62,509 nt of DNA from contig NZ_JAIXRZ010000025.1 of assembly GCF_027484945.1 (NCBI RefSeq), positions 1 through 62,509 of the forward strand, written 5' to 3'. Both the position numbers and the translations under genes were made by a program. A model generated the notes under the pieces. It was not told where the DNA came from. It was given only the letters and a program-made list of their open reading frames with translations, and did not search any database. How positions within the stretch are numbered: position 1 is the stretch's first letter; the number at the start of each line of letters is the position of its first letter. Source of the stretch: Flavobacterium sp. GTDB taxonomy: Bacteria > Bacteroidota > Bacteroidia > Flavobacteriales > Flavobacteriaceae. Below, piece by piece: positions 54,815 through 62,509 of this stretch.

Positions 54815-54841
54815 AGCCTGAACTTAATGTTCGGGCTTTTT
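54815..54841 (+). terminator. Intrinsic terminator after hemD
   Basis: AGCCTGAAC (54815-54823) pairs with GTTCGGGCT (54829-54837), one G-T pair, followed by Ts to 54841. It stands back to back with the pckA terminator. Confidence 0.82.
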
Positions 54842-54846
54842 CATAT

Positions 54847-54872
54847 AAAAAAGCCCGACATTGCTGTCGGAC
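54847..54872 (-). terminator. Intrinsic terminator after pckA
   Basis: GCCCGACA (54853-54860) pairs with TGTCGGAC (54865-54872), loop TTGC, with a minus-strand U-run over 54852-54847. Confidence 0.82.
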
Positions 54873-54908
54873 TCCTGGATTGGGTTAGTTATTATAATTT
54901 GGTTTGTT

Positions 54909-56534
54909 TTATAATTGCGGACCGGCATTTACAAGGCGTTGCCCCTCTTCATTGTCGGTATACTGTACAAAGTTTTTAATAAATCGCCCGGCCAAATCTG
55001 TAGCTTTCGCTTCCCAGTCGGCTGCATTTTCGTACGTAGCTCGTGGATCTAAAATTGCAGGATTTACATTGGGTAATGCCGTTGGCACTGTAAAATTAAA
55101 CACTGGGATTGATTTGGTAGCGGCATGTTCAATCGAACCGTCTAAAATCGCATCAATAATCGCACGTGTGTCTTTAATAGAAATACGTTTCCCAGTACCG
55201 TTCCAACCGGTATTCACCATATAGGCTGTTGCGTTGTGTGCTTCCATTTTTTTCACCAACTCTTCACCATATTTGGTAGGATGTAACGTTAAAAACGCCT
55301 TTCCAAAACAGGCCGAAAATGTTGGTTCTGGTTGCGTTACACCGCGTTCAGTTCCTGCTAATTTTGCGGTAAATCCTGATAAGAAATAGTATTTGGTTTG
55401 TTCGGGTGTCAATTTTGATACTGGAGGCATTACACCAAATGCATCAGCAGTTAAAAAGATTACTTTGGTTGCATGTCCAGCTTTTGAAACCGGCTTTACA
55501 ATATTATGGATATGATAAATCGGATAGGACACCCGCGTGTTTTGGGTTACAGAACCATCTGAAAAATCAATTTTCCCAGCTGCATCTAAGGTTACATTTT
55601 CCAATAAAGCATCACGCTTGATTGCCGCATAAATATCCGGTTCATTTTCTTTACTCAAATCGATTGTTTTTGCATAACAACCACCTTCAAAATTAAACAC
55701 ACCGTCGTTATCCCAACCGTGTTCGTCATCACCAATCAATTCGCGTTTAGGATCAGTAGACAAGGTAGTTTTTCCAGTTCCAGACAAACCAAAGAAAACG
55801 GCAACATCACCATCTTTTCCTTTATTGGCAGAACAATGCATTGAGGCCATTCCTTGTAAAGGCAAATAGTAGTTCATCATTGCAAACATTCCCTTTTTCA
55901 TTTCACCACCATACCAAGTACCGCCAATCAATTGCATTTTCTCGGTTAAATTAAAGGCGATATAAACCTCTGAATTTAAGCCGTGGGCTGCATAATCTTT
56001 AAACGATGTTTTGGAACCATTCATAACAATAAAATCGGGTTCTCCGAATTGCTCCAATTCTGCATCCGTAGGGCGAATAAACATGTTTTTTACAAAATGC
56101 GCTTGCCAAGCAACTTCCATAATAAAGCGCACTTTTAATCGGGTATTTTCATTAGCGCCGCAAAAAGCATCAACTACAAAAAGTCGCTTACCCGATAATT
56201 GACGTACTGTTGTTTCTTTCAACGCATTCCAAGTGGTCGTAGAAATCGGCTTATTATCATTGGCCGCTTTATCAGAATTCCACCAAATGGTGTTTTCGGT
56301 TACACTATCTTTTACAATATATTTATCTTTTGGGGAACGCCCGGTAAATTCACCAGTCATTACGTTGACGGCACCCAACTCCGATAATTGTCCTTTTTCA
56401 TAGCCCGACAGTTCCGAATTCAACGCTTCATTATACAACTGCTCATAAGAAGGATTGTAAACGATTTCCGCTACATTTGTTATTCCGTACTTTTCTAACG
56501 AAATCGTTTTCGTAAATGGGGTATGGTTATCCAT
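54909..56534 (-). CDS. pckA: Phosphoenolpyruvate carboxykinase (ATP)
   Basis: 541 residues from ATG 56534; a longer frame to 56573 begins within the -7 box. Converts oxaloacetate plus ATP to PEP in gluconeogenesis. [11 protein letters not shown], the kinase-1a loop [32 protein letters not shown], and [10 protein letters not shown] are all present, marking the ATP-dependent class. Single gene with its own promoter and terminator. Confidence 0.96.
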   Translation of the reverse strand: MDNHTPFTKTISLEKYGITNVAEIVYNPSYEQLYNEALNSELSGYEKGQLSELGAVNVMTGEFTGRSPKDKYIVKDSVTENTIWWNSDKAANDNKPISTTTWNALKETTVRQLSGKRLFVVDAFCGANENTRLKVRFIMEVAWQAHFVKNMFIRPTDAELEQFGEPDFIVMNGSKTSFKDYAAHGLNSEVYIAFNLTEKMQLIGGTWYGGEMKKGMFAMMNYYLPLQGMASMHCSANKGKDGDVAVFFGLSGTGKTTLSTDPKRELIGDDEHGWDNDGVFNFEGGCYAKTIDLSKENEPDIYAAIKRDALLENVTLDAAGKIDFSDGSVTQNTRVSYPIYHIHNIVKPVSKAGHATKVIFLTADAFGVMPPVSKLTPEQTKYYFLSGFTAKLAGTERGVTQPEPTFSACFGKAFLTLHPTKYGEELVKKMEAHNATAYMVNTGWNGTGKRISIKDTRAIIDAILDGSIEHAATKSIPVFNFTVPTALPNVNPAILDPRATYENAADWEAKATDLAGRFIKNFVQYTDNEEGQRLVNAGPQL

Positions 56535-56570
56535 AGAATATTCGTTTGTTGTGTTTATTAAAATTTGATA

Positions 56571-56578
56571 CAAAGGTA
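56571..56578 (-). promoter_or_regulatory. -7 box for pckA
   Basis: Minus-strand TACCTTTG, full -7 match, 36 nt before ATG 56534; rejects the longer start. Confidence 0.7.
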
Positions 56579-56615
56579 AAAATTAATTATTACATCGTTG
56601 TAGTTGGCCCAAATT

Positions 56616-57002
56616 TTATGCTTTTTTCTTTAAAAAATGAACCATTAAAATGCCCCACGCTCCAATTAACAAACTCCCGCCTACAGGAGTAAGTGGCCCA
56701 ACAAACTTTGCCTCCATACCACTTAAACTCTTGGTAGCCAGAAGGTAAATCGAACCCGAAAACAAAACCACACCAATCAGGACCAATCGATAAACCCATA
56801 TTTTCAATTGGAAAGAAATTGAGGTATTACTTCCTAAAAACAAAAGCAACAACGCATGATACATTTGGTATTTCACTCCTGTTTCAAAGGTTGCTAAAGC
56901 CTCGGTATCGAGTACTTCTTTTAACGCATGGGCTCCAAAAGCGCCTAATAGAATTGCAGTCATACCAAGAAAACCAGCAGTAGATAGTATTTTTTTATCC
57001 AT
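56616..57002 (-). CDS. DUF423 membrane protein
   Basis: 128 residues, four hydrophobic helices. GLMTAILLGAFGAHALK-like N-terminus (here MTAILLGAFGAHALKE) and ETGVKYQMYHALLLL, then LTPVGGSLLI, are DUF423 landmarks. Function unknown. Its -7 box lies 18 nt upstream and diverges from the DUF3108 gene. Confidence 0.9.
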   Translation of the reverse strand: MDKKILSTAGFLGMTAILLGAFGAHALKEVLDTEALATFETGVKYQMYHALLLLFLGSNTSISFQLKIWVYRLVLIGVVLFSGSIYLLATKSLSGMEAKFVGPLTPVGGSLLIGAWGILMVHFLKKKA

Positions 57003-57020
57003 AATATCAACAATAATTCA

Positions 57021-57028
57021 CAAATTTA
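57021..57028 (-). promoter_or_regulatory. -7 box for DUF423
   Basis: Minus-strand TAAATTTG, full -7 match 18 nt before ATG 57002. Confidence 0.6.
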
Positions 57029-57097
57029 TCGGTTATTAACTGGAATTCCCAAGTCATTTTGATATTTCTTTCTCGGGAATCGTGTTTTTTAAATTTT

Positions 57098-57105
57098 TAT
57101 ATTTG
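57098..57105 (+). promoter_or_regulatory. -7 box for DUF3108
   Basis: TATATTTG, full -7 match, 16 nt before ATG 57122; excludes the TTG/ATG-like extensions back to 57059. Confidence 0.7.
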
Positions 57106-57121
57106 CAATCAAATTTTAGTC

Positions 57122-57883
57122 ATGAAAAAGATTTTTATTTTTCTAGGCATTGTCCTTATTCTTTGTTCCTTTAATCGAGGTAGTAGTAAACCCATCCCAG
57201 CTGGTGAAAAATTGGTATACGCGGGTTCTTACAACATGAGTGGATTGATGACCCATTTGGCTCAAGTTACCATGAGTACAGAAAATGTTAGTACTTCCAA
57301 AAATCAATATTTGCATTTAAGTTGTGAATTAACCACCTTTAGCAAATGGGATAAATTTTTTAAAATCCGTGACTTGTATGAAACCTATGTTACTCCAGGC
57401 TCTTTAAAACCCAATTTATACAAAAGGAGTATTGATGAAGGCGGGTATACTAAAAAAGAAAAGTATGTTTTCAAAGGCACTTCGGTTACAAGTACCGCCA
57501 AAAAACGCAACAAACCCGAAACGGTGCGTACATTTACTATTGGGGCAAATACGGTTGATGCCATAACGCTTTTATACAAAGTACGGCAGTTGGATTTATC
57601 ACAAATGAAAACGGGACAAACCAAAGCATTTACAATTGTATTTGACGAAAAACAAATTCCGGTTTCATTAAAATACATGGGGAAAGAAACGATTTCCGCC
57701 GGAAATTTGGGTTCGAAATCCTGTCATAAATTATCAATAGGCGCTAAAACAGATGCGCTTCGCGGAAAAGACAAGAATTTGATTTGGCTTACCGCCGATG
57801 AATATCAAGTTCCGGCTTTGATGAAATTTAGCATTCCGGTTGGAACGGGAGAATTAAAATTGACTTCAGCATCGGGATTGTAA
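57122..57883 (+). CDS. DUF3108 exported protein
   Basis: 253 residues from ATG 57122. Signal peptide about 1-18. The mature part (AGEKLVYAGSYNMSGLMTHLAQVTM, then IRDLYETYVTPGSLKPNLYKRSIDEGGY) matches the DUF3108 family of periplasmic beta-structured proteins of unknown role. The following small membrane gene starts 1 bp after its stop. Confidence 0.88.
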   Translation: MKKIFIFLGIVLILCSFNRGSSKPIPAGEKLVYAGSYNMSGLMTHLAQVTMSTENVSTSKNQYLHLSCELTTFSKWDKFFKIRDLYETYVTPGSLKPNLYKRSIDEGGYTKKEKYVFKGTSVTSTAKKRNKPETVRTFTIGANTVDAITLLYKVRQLDLSQMKTGQTKAFTIVFDEKQIPVSLKYMGKETISAGNLGSKSCHKLSIGAKTDALRGKDKNLIWLTADEYQVPALMKFSIPVGTGELKLTSASGL

Positions 57884-57884
57884 G

Positions 57885-58211
57885 ATGAGAACGACCTTTT
57901 TATTTTTAGCCTATCTATTTTCGGTATTAAGCGTGGTTTTCTCGGTATTACCCCTTGACACCTTAGCTTTTGTGGTGCTCATCCCTGCATTAGTATTTAT
58001 TGTACTTGCGTTTTTAAAATCGGCACCCGATCAACGCAAATGGCCTAAACGTTTGTTTATAGTAGTTTATGTGTGTATACTGGGTGTTTTAGGTAAAACC
58101 TTCCTAGTAGAAGATGAAGTCGCTACAGATCAAGCGTTTGAACAACAAAAAGTAGAAGCAAAACAAGAAGCAAAACAAGAACTGGAACAATTAGAGAACG
58201 ACTTAGAATAA
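57885..58211 (+). CDS. Small membrane protein with Glu/Gln-rich coiled-coil tail
   Basis: 108 residues; not recognised. Two or three hydrophobic helices (about 4-25, 28-45, 58-73), then a highly charged tail of repeated K/Q-E-A residues (QKVEAKQEAKQELEQLE) likely forming a short coiled coil. It starts immediately after the DUF3108 stop, so cotranscribed. No function can be proposed. Confidence 0.7.
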   Translation: MRTTFLFLAYLFSVLSVVFSVLPLDTLAFVVLIPALVFIVLAFLKSAPDQRKWPKRLFIVVYVCILGVLGKTFLVEDEVATDQAFEQQKVEAKQEAKQELEQLENDLE

Positions 58212-58262
58212 GGAAAGTCGGGTATTTGATTCGGTTTTTTGGGTTATCCGTGGGGCTTTTTA

Positions 58263-58270
58263 TACATTTG
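58263..58270 (+). promoter_or_regulatory. -7 box for saccharopine dehydrogenase
   Basis: TACATTTG, full -7 match, 18 nt before ATG 58289; excludes the longer start at 58226. Confidence 0.7.
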
Positions 58271-58288
58271 TCCCAACAAACCAACCAA

Positions 58289-59662
58289 ATGAGAAATGTA
58301 TTAATCATTGGAGCGGGGCGATCGGCCTCCTCATTAATCCACTACTTGTTGGAGAAATCTAACGAGCAACAGCTCCACATTACGATTGGCGATTTGTCGT
58401 TGGAATTGGCGCAACGTAAAACAGCTCAACATCCGAATGCAACGGCAATTCAATTAGATATTCACAATACCGCGCAACGACAATCCGTAATAGCCAAAGC
58501 CGATATTGTTATTTCAATGCTTCCGGCTCATATGCACATTGAAATTGCGAAAGATTGTATCCAATTTAAAAAACATATGGTCACCGCATCCTATATTTCG
58601 GATGCCATGCAAGCCTTGGATGCTGAGGCCAAAGCCAACCACTTAATTTTCATGAATGAAATTGGGCTCGACCCCGGCATTGATCACATGAGTGCGATGA
58701 AAGTGATTGATGAAATTCGAGATAAAGGCGGTAAAATGCTCTTGTTTGAATCATTTTGTGGGGGGTTAGTAGCACCTGAATCAGACAATAATCTTTGGAA
58801 TTATAAATTTACTTGGGCGCCACGCAACGTGGTTTTGGCGGGACAAGGTGGAGCCGCTAAATTTATTCAAGAAGGCAAATACAAATACATTCCCTATAAC
58901 CGATTGTTTCGTAGAACTGAATTTTTGCATGTCGAAGGATATGGAAAATTTGAGGCCTATGCCAACCGCGATTCTTTGAAATACCGCAGCGTGTATGGCT
59001 TGGATGACGTGTTAACATTGTATCGAGGAACTATTCGCCGTGTGGGGTATTCAAGAGCATGGAATGTTTTTGTGCAATTGGGCATGACCGATGACAGCTA
59101 TTATATGGAAAACTCAGAAAATATGAGTTACCGCGATTATGTGAATTCCTTTCTTCCCTATCACCCCACCGATTCTGTTGAAATTAAAATGCGTTTACAA
59201 TTAGGCATTGAGCAAGATGATGTAATTTGGGATAAGCTGCTCGAATTGGATTTGTTTAATGGGAAAAAGAAAATCGGACTTCCAAATGCGACTCCGGCGC
59301 AAATCCTCGAGCATATTTTAAATGAAAAATGGGCCCTTGCTCCAGAGGACAAAGATATGATTGTCATGTATCATAAGTTTGGGTACTCCTTAAATGGAAA
59401 AGAAGTGCAAATCGATTCCAAGATGGTATGTATTGGCGATGACCAAACCTACACGGCGATGGCAAAAACAGTAGGTTTACCCGTAGCGATGGCCACTTTA
59501 CAAATTTTGAACGGTAAAATTACGACCCCAGGTGTTCAATTGCCCATTCGTAAAGAAGTATATGAACCGATACTTGCCGAATTGGAAGACTACGGAGTTA
59601 TTTTTAAAGAGACTACACTCCCCTATTTGGGCTATAATCCCGATAAAATTGCAGTGGAATAG
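58289..59662 (+). CDS. Saccharopine dehydrogenase family protein
   Basis: 457 residues from ATG 58289. Rossmann IIGAGRSASSL at residues 6-16; NEIGLDPGIDHMSAMK is the family's conserved substrate-site block, followed by a saccharopine-dehydrogenase-type C-terminal domain (SFCGGLVAPESDNNLWNYKFTW). It most resembles saccharopine dehydrogenase forming glutamate and aminoadipate semialdehyde; whether it acts in lysine breakdown or on another imino acid is not settled. Glutaryl-CoA dehydrogenase elsewhere in the window fits the catabolic option. Confidence 0.88.
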   Translation: MRNVLIIGAGRSASSLIHYLLEKSNEQQLHITIGDLSLELAQRKTAQHPNATAIQLDIHNTAQRQSVIAKADIVISMLPAHMHIEIAKDCIQFKKHMVTASYISDAMQALDAEAKANHLIFMNEIGLDPGIDHMSAMKVIDEIRDKGGKMLLFESFCGGLVAPESDNNLWNYKFTWAPRNVVLAGQGGAAKFIQEGKYKYIPYNRLFRRTEFLHVEGYGKFEAYANRDSLKYRSVYGLDDVLTLYRGTIRRVGYSRAWNVFVQLGMTDDSYYMENSENMSYRDYVNSFLPYHPTDSVEIKMRLQLGIEQDDVIWDKLLELDLFNGKKKIGLPNATPAQILEHILNEKWALAPEDKDMIVMYHKFGYSLNGKEVQIDSKMVCIGDDQTYTAMAKTVGLPVAMATLQILNGKITTPGVQLPIRKEVYEPILAELEDYGVIFKETTLPYLGYNPDKIAVE

Positions 59663-59681
59663 GATTTAAATTGGATTGGAA

Positions 59682-59966
59682 ATGCTATCAAAATTGACAA
59701 AAGAAAATTTTGCCCTCGGGTTTTATATCGTTTATTTCTTAACCGCTGGAATTTGTTTTGAAGTTTTTCCAGGAGACCAAGACAACCCCAACATGGGAAT
59801 TGCACTAATGTATTTATTTATCCCCATTAGTTTGGTTTATTTTATGGCACATTTGGTTAAGCAATTATTTGGCAAAGGAAATTATGCCAAATGCATTCTC
59901 ATTCATGGTGTAGCTTGGGGTGCATTATTTATTCTACTTATCACATTTTCTGTTTCGCAAAAATAA
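59682..59966 (+). CDS. Small three-helix membrane protein
   Basis: 94 residues from ATG 59682 (a TTG six bases earlier is also in frame). Three hydrophobic segments (about 9-26, 42-60, 73-90); no recognised domain. Lies 19 bp after saccharopine dehydrogenase, probably cotranscribed. Function unknown. Confidence 0.7.
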   Translation: MLSKLTKENFALGFYIVYFLTAGICFEVFPGDQDNPNMGIALMYLFIPISLVYFMAHLVKQLFGKGNYAKCILIHGVAWGALFILLITFSVSQK

Positions 59967-60027
59967 AAAGCCCCAATCTGTTGATCTAAAAAAACTGCAA
60001 GTTATACTAGCAAAAAAACTGCAAAAT

Positions 60028-60097
60028 TCAAATCATCAAATTAACGCCCCTTCCTACTGGCAGTCCAACCAATTGACTCACCTGCATGCCGGCATGC
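60028..60097. repeat. Two TCAAATNN octamers plus a GC-rich palindrome
   Basis: TCAAATCA-TCAAATTA at 60028-60043, followed at 60084-60097 by the 14-bp perfect palindrome GCATGCCGGCATGC. Same kinds of parts as the array at 61744-61812, in the opposite order. Confidence 0.5.
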
Positions 60098-60116
60098 CGG
60101 TTGACACTTTAGCTCA

Positions 60117-60806
60117 TCACTCCCGATCGCGATTGCCCATAAAAATAGACACATAGTACAATAAGGTGGCAATCGATCCAATTGCGGCAACCACATAGGT
60201 TCGAGCAGCCCATTTCAAAGCATCGGCTGCACCGGCATATTCGGCTTGATTAACCTTATTTTGATTGCGCAACCAAGCTAAGGCTCGGTTACTCGCATCG
60301 TACTCTACGGGGAGGGTAATAATCGAAAATAAAGTCGTTGTAGCAAACAAAACAATCCCAATAAACAACAATGAAGGAAAAATTTTAATCAGTAAAATTC
60401 CAGCGAGCAAAACCCATTGAATGATATTGGAAGCAAACGAAACAATCGGCACCAACTGCGAACGCAGGGTTAACCAGTGGTATCCTTTGGCATGTTGCAC
60501 CGCGTGTCCACACTCATGAGCGGCTACGGCAGCCGCAGCGGCATTGCGTTGATGGTAGACCCCTTCACTCAAATTTACGGTTTTATCAAGCGGATTGTAG
60601 TGATCGGTTAACATGCCTGGAGTAGAAATAACCCTTACATCCGTAATCCCGTGGTCGTGGAGCATTTGTTCGGCAATTTCTTTACCGCTTAGCCCATTTT
60701 GCAAATATAATTTGGAGTAATGGGCAAACTTATTTTTAAGAGTAGCACCCACTAACCAACTGGCGCCCATGATTAAAAGGGCTAAAATCAAATAACCTGA
60801 TCCCAT
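60117..60806 (-). CDS. YugP-like zinc metallopeptidase (Zn_peptidase_2 family)
   Basis: 229 residues, integral membrane. An N-terminal helix (about 4-22), then a cytosolic or periplasmic catalytic part with H97-E98-C-G-H101 and conserved LTDHYNPLDKTVNLSEGVY upstream, and two or three further helices (about 120-165, 205-223). The family is a membrane-embedded HExxH peptidase of unknown substrate. -7 box about 38 nt upstream. Confidence 0.9.
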   Translation of the reverse strand: MGSGYLILALLIMGASWLVGATLKNKFAHYSKLYLQNGLSGKEIAEQMLHDHGITDVRVISTPGMLTDHYNPLDKTVNLSEGVYHQRNAAAAAVAAHECGHAVQHAKGYHWLTLRSQLVPIVSFASNIIQWVLLAGILLIKIFPSLLFIGIVLFATTTLFSIITLPVEYDASNRALAWLRNQNKVNQAEYAGAADALKWAARTYVVAAIGSIATLLYYVSIFMGNRDRE

Positions 60807-60844
60807 TTTTTAGAATTTTAAGCTAATTATTACAAATTCAAGAC

Positions 60845-60852
60845 CAAAACTA
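60845..60852 (-). promoter_or_regulatory. -7 box for the YugP-like peptidase
   Basis: Minus-strand TAGTTTTG, full -7 match, 38 nt before ATG 60806. Confidence 0.55.
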
Positions 60853-60872
60853 CAAACGCTGACAAAGTGGCA

Positions 60873-61544
60873 TTAAAGGAAGGAAATACCAAACACCAAT
60901 CGGTTGTTCCCATTTTCTTTGATGTTATTGGTTATACTTGCAAATTCTGAGCGGTATTTTCCTGAAGTTAATCCAAATTCATAGCCAACATTGAGTCGGA
61001 TTTTGATATACGATTTTTTTAATAAATAAAGCATTACAGAGGGCCCGGCATACAACATGCGGTTTTCTAAATTAACATGCGCACTATTGAGGTTGGACGT
61101 TAAATTATTTAAATCGGTGCTATTGGTATTGCTAAACAAATCGTACCGATTGGATTGGTAGGCCAAAGCTAATCCGGTTGCCAAAGTAACTTTAGGTTGG
61201 TTAATAAGGTTATAATGAAACCGGAAGCGTCCGTTGAAACCTAAATATTTTAGGGTATTATTGCCTTTTTCATTCTCCAAAAAGGAGGTCCCAAACTCCA
61301 AATCACCAGAATACTTTTCGCCCAGCACATTCAACCCAAAGGTCAACTCAGGAGTTACTTCGCGCATTTCGGGTAAATTTGCATTGCGTAGTTTTTGATT
61401 CAAATTCAAAGATTGATTGGCATTAAATGAAGTACCCACATAAAAATCGGCAACCACTTTTTTGGTAACCGAATCGGTGGCAACTTTTTGCGCCCCCATT
61501 ACGAAAGGGGTTAAAATAGCTAAAATTGAAACTAATGATTTCAT
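60873..61544 (-). CDS. Predicted outer-membrane beta-barrel protein
   Basis: 223 residues. Signal peptide 1-18 (VMGAQ). Alternating hydrophobic strands (ADFYVGTSFN, YSGDLEFGTSFL, GRFRFHYNLI, KIRLNVGYEFGL) and a C-terminal Phe-containing strand (RLVFGISFL) indicate a small beta-barrel of about 8-10 strands. No named family recognised. Own promoter. Confidence 0.78.
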   Translation of the reverse strand: MKSLVSILAILTPFVMGAQKVATDSVTKKVVADFYVGTSFNANQSLNLNQKLRNANLPEMREVTPELTFGLNVLGEKYSGDLEFGTSFLENEKGNNTLKYLGFNGRFRFHYNLINQPKVTLATGLALAYQSNRYDLFSNTNSTDLNNLTSNLNSAHVNLENRMLYAGPSVMLYLLKKSYIKIRLNVGYEFGLTSGKYRSEFASITNNIKENGNNRLVFGISFL

Positions 61545-61561
61545 TGCTTTAGTGTTTTGAC

Positions 61562-61569
61562 CAAAAATA
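61562..61569 (-). promoter_or_regulatory. -7 box for the beta-barrel gene
   Basis: Minus-strand TATTTTTG, full -7 match, 17 nt before ATG 61544. Confidence 0.65.
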
Positions 61570-61663
61570 AATGCTTGCGCTTAATTTCCCTTGACCTTTA
61601 ACTTTTTGTTGCAAATAAATTAACTTTTTTAGTCAGGCTAAAGCTGTACAATCTTTGAATAGA

Positions 61664-61698
61664 TAGTCATTAGACGTTAGTCGTTAGGCTTTAGTAGC
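61664..61698. repeat. Five tandem heptamers TAGNNNN
   Basis: Units of exactly 7 bp: TAGTCAT, TAGACGT, TAGTCGT, TAGGCTT, TAGTAGC. Located in the spacer between leuS and the beta-barrel gene. Confidence 0.65.
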
Positions 61699-61743
61699 AG
61701 GAAGGGATTCGCGCAGGAGCTGTACTAGAACACCCATCTTCAA

Positions 61744-61765
61744 ACCTGCCTGCCGGCAGGCAGGT
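61744..61765. repeat. 22-bp perfect GC-rich palindrome flanked by CTTCAAA repeats
   Basis: A perfect inverted repeat (ACCTGCCTGCC and its complement) with no loop. CTTCAAA occurs at 61738-61744 and again at 61766-61772, directly flanking it, as if the palindrome had inserted with a short duplication. No T-run follows, so it is not a normal terminator of leuS. Confidence 0.75.
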
Positions 61766-61767
61766 CT

Positions 61768-61812
61768 TCAAATTGTCAAATCATCAAATTCTCAAATTCT
61801 CAAATCATCAAA
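61768..61812. repeat. Tandem 8-bp array TCAAATNN abutting leuS
   Basis: Six units in register (TCAAATTG, TCAAATCA, TCAAATTC, TCAAATTC, TCAAATCA, TCAAACTA) running to the leuS stop codon; the last unit includes the stop. Confidence 0.75.
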
Positions 61813-62509
61813 CTACCCTACCAAATTAATAATCTTCCCCGGTACAATAATCACTTTATTGGGCGTGCGGCCTTGCAATTGCTGTTGGGTGCGTTCGTCG
61901 GCCATAACGATGGCTTCGATTTGAGCGGCTGTTAGGTCTAGCGGCAATTTGATGGTAAAGCGCATTTTCCCATTGAACGAAACGGGGTATTCTTTCTCGC
62001 TTTCTACCAAATATTTAGCTTCAAACGCTGGGAAAGCTGCCGTAGCAATCGAACCTTCATGGCCCAACTGACTCCAAAGTTCTTCGGCAATATGTGGGGC
62101 ATAGGGCGAAATCAAAACCGCTAAGGGTTCGAGAATCGCTCGGTGACGGCATTTGTGTTGGGCCAATTCATTCACACAAATCATAAACTGCGACACCGAA
62201 GTGTTGAAGGAGAAGTGCTCAATATCTTCAGTCACTTTCTTGATCGTTTTATGTAAAGTTTTGTACATCTCCGCAGTGGGTTCGTCATTAATTACGACCA
62301 ACCCGTTATCATCAAAATACAAACGCCACAATTTCTTCAAGAAACCGTACACCCCAGTAATACCGGCCGTATTCCAAGGTTTGGCTTGTTCGAGCGGACC
62401 CAAGAACATTTCATACAAACGCAAGGTATCGGCACCGTATTCGTTGCAAATGTCGTCGGGGTTGACCACATTGTACTTGGACTTGGACATTTTTTCGACT
62501 TCGCGGCCC
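61813..62509 (-). CDS. leuS: Leucyl-tRNA synthetase, C-terminal part (runs off window)
   Basis: The frame is open to base 62509 (GREVEKMSKSKYN), so the gene continues beyond the window; about 231 residues are present. The KMSKS catalytic loop is intact, followed by NVVNPDD, GADTLRLYEMFLGPLEQAKPW, the anticodon-binding helical domain and the small C-terminal domain ending VIIVPGKIINLVG, which contacts the tRNA elbow. This is the usual bacterial LeuS end. Confidence 0.95.
   Translation of the reverse strand, partial: GREVEKMSKSKYNVVNPDDICNEYGADTLRLYEMFLGPLEQAKPWNTAGITGVYGFLKKLWRLYFDDNGLVVINDEPTAEMYKTLHKTIKKVTEDIEHFSFNTSVSQFMICVNELAQHKCRHRAILEPLAVLISPYAPHIAEELWSQLGHEGSIATAAFPAFEAKYLVESEKEYPVSFNGKMRFTIKLPLDLTAAQIEAIVMADERTQQQLQGRTPNKVIIVPGKIINLVG

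Noticed and set aside
59949..60116. + strand frame after the small membrane protein (HYLFYLSHF...)
   Set aside because: Out-of-frame continuation into repeats; no coding features.
61768..61812. Octamer array as a CRISPR
   Set aside because: Units are 8 bp with no unique spacers, and no cas genes are present.
1..62509. tRNA, rRNA, prophage or transposase genes
   Set aside because: No such sequence was recognised by reading; a tRNAscan or Rfam scan could not be run here.

Overview
The window looks like a chromosomal segment of a Flavobacterium-like member of the Flavobacteriaceae (Bacteroidota). Evidence: low GC; many TAnnTTTG '-7' promoter boxes and no clear Shine-Dalgarno sequences; type IX secretion (T9SS) C-terminal sorting domains; a carboxypeptidase-regulatory-like TonB-dependent receptor; and Bacteroidota-specific families (DUF4296, DUF4271, a DUF5117/DUF4953-type metzincin). 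No rRNA, tRNA, CRISPR array, integrase or transposase was recognised. Genus level is inference.

Layout. 1-17.7 kb is mostly housekeeping: the 3' part of glutaryl-CoA dehydrogenase, an exported metzincin, a DUF3050 protein, an SGNH lipoprotein, an Fe-S/electron-transfer cluster (ferredoxin, ferredoxin-NADP reductase, Nfu, Mrp), an LpxH-like phosphatase, a trmB-lysE-ATL operon, a two-component system, two T9SS-sorted proteins and a LuxE-like acyltransferase. 17.8-34.6 kb is a surface polysaccharide locus: an outer-membrane export lipoprotein and tyrosine autokinase on the + strand, facing a tightly overlapping 11-gene minus-strand operon (five glycosyltransferases, flippase, two acyltransferases, methyltransferase, polymerase-like protein, and a T9SS-sorted leucine-rich-repeat protein as the last cistron). 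34.7-41.7 kb holds a giant T9SS protein and a TonB-dependent receptor. 41.9-45.9 kb returns to envelope sugar chemistry (OmpA-family protein, glycosyltransferase, nucleotide-sugar dehydrogenase).

45.9-62.5 kb is mixed: tyrS, a GH19 muramidase/chitinase-like lipoprotein with a small exported partner, an NAD-dependent epimerase, a DPM1-like glycosyltransferase-dihydroorotase-DUF4296 operon, DUF4271-hemD, pckA, DUF423, DUF3108, saccharopine dehydrogenase, small membrane proteins, a YugP-like peptidase, a beta-barrel protein and the 3' part of leuS. Saccharopine dehydrogenase and glutaryl-CoA dehydrogenase would both fit lysine catabolism.

The points most worth a second look are: the LRR-T9SS protein translationally coupled to the polymerase-like gene; an almost cargo-less T9SS sorting domain; the GH19 lipoprotein/small protein pair; three genes whose -7 box ends exactly 4 nt before the ATG (predicted leaderless mRNAs); and several GC-rich intergenic repeat elements plus 7- and 8-bp tandem arrays. 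Several starts were set using -7 boxes that lie inside or just upstream of the longest open frame.
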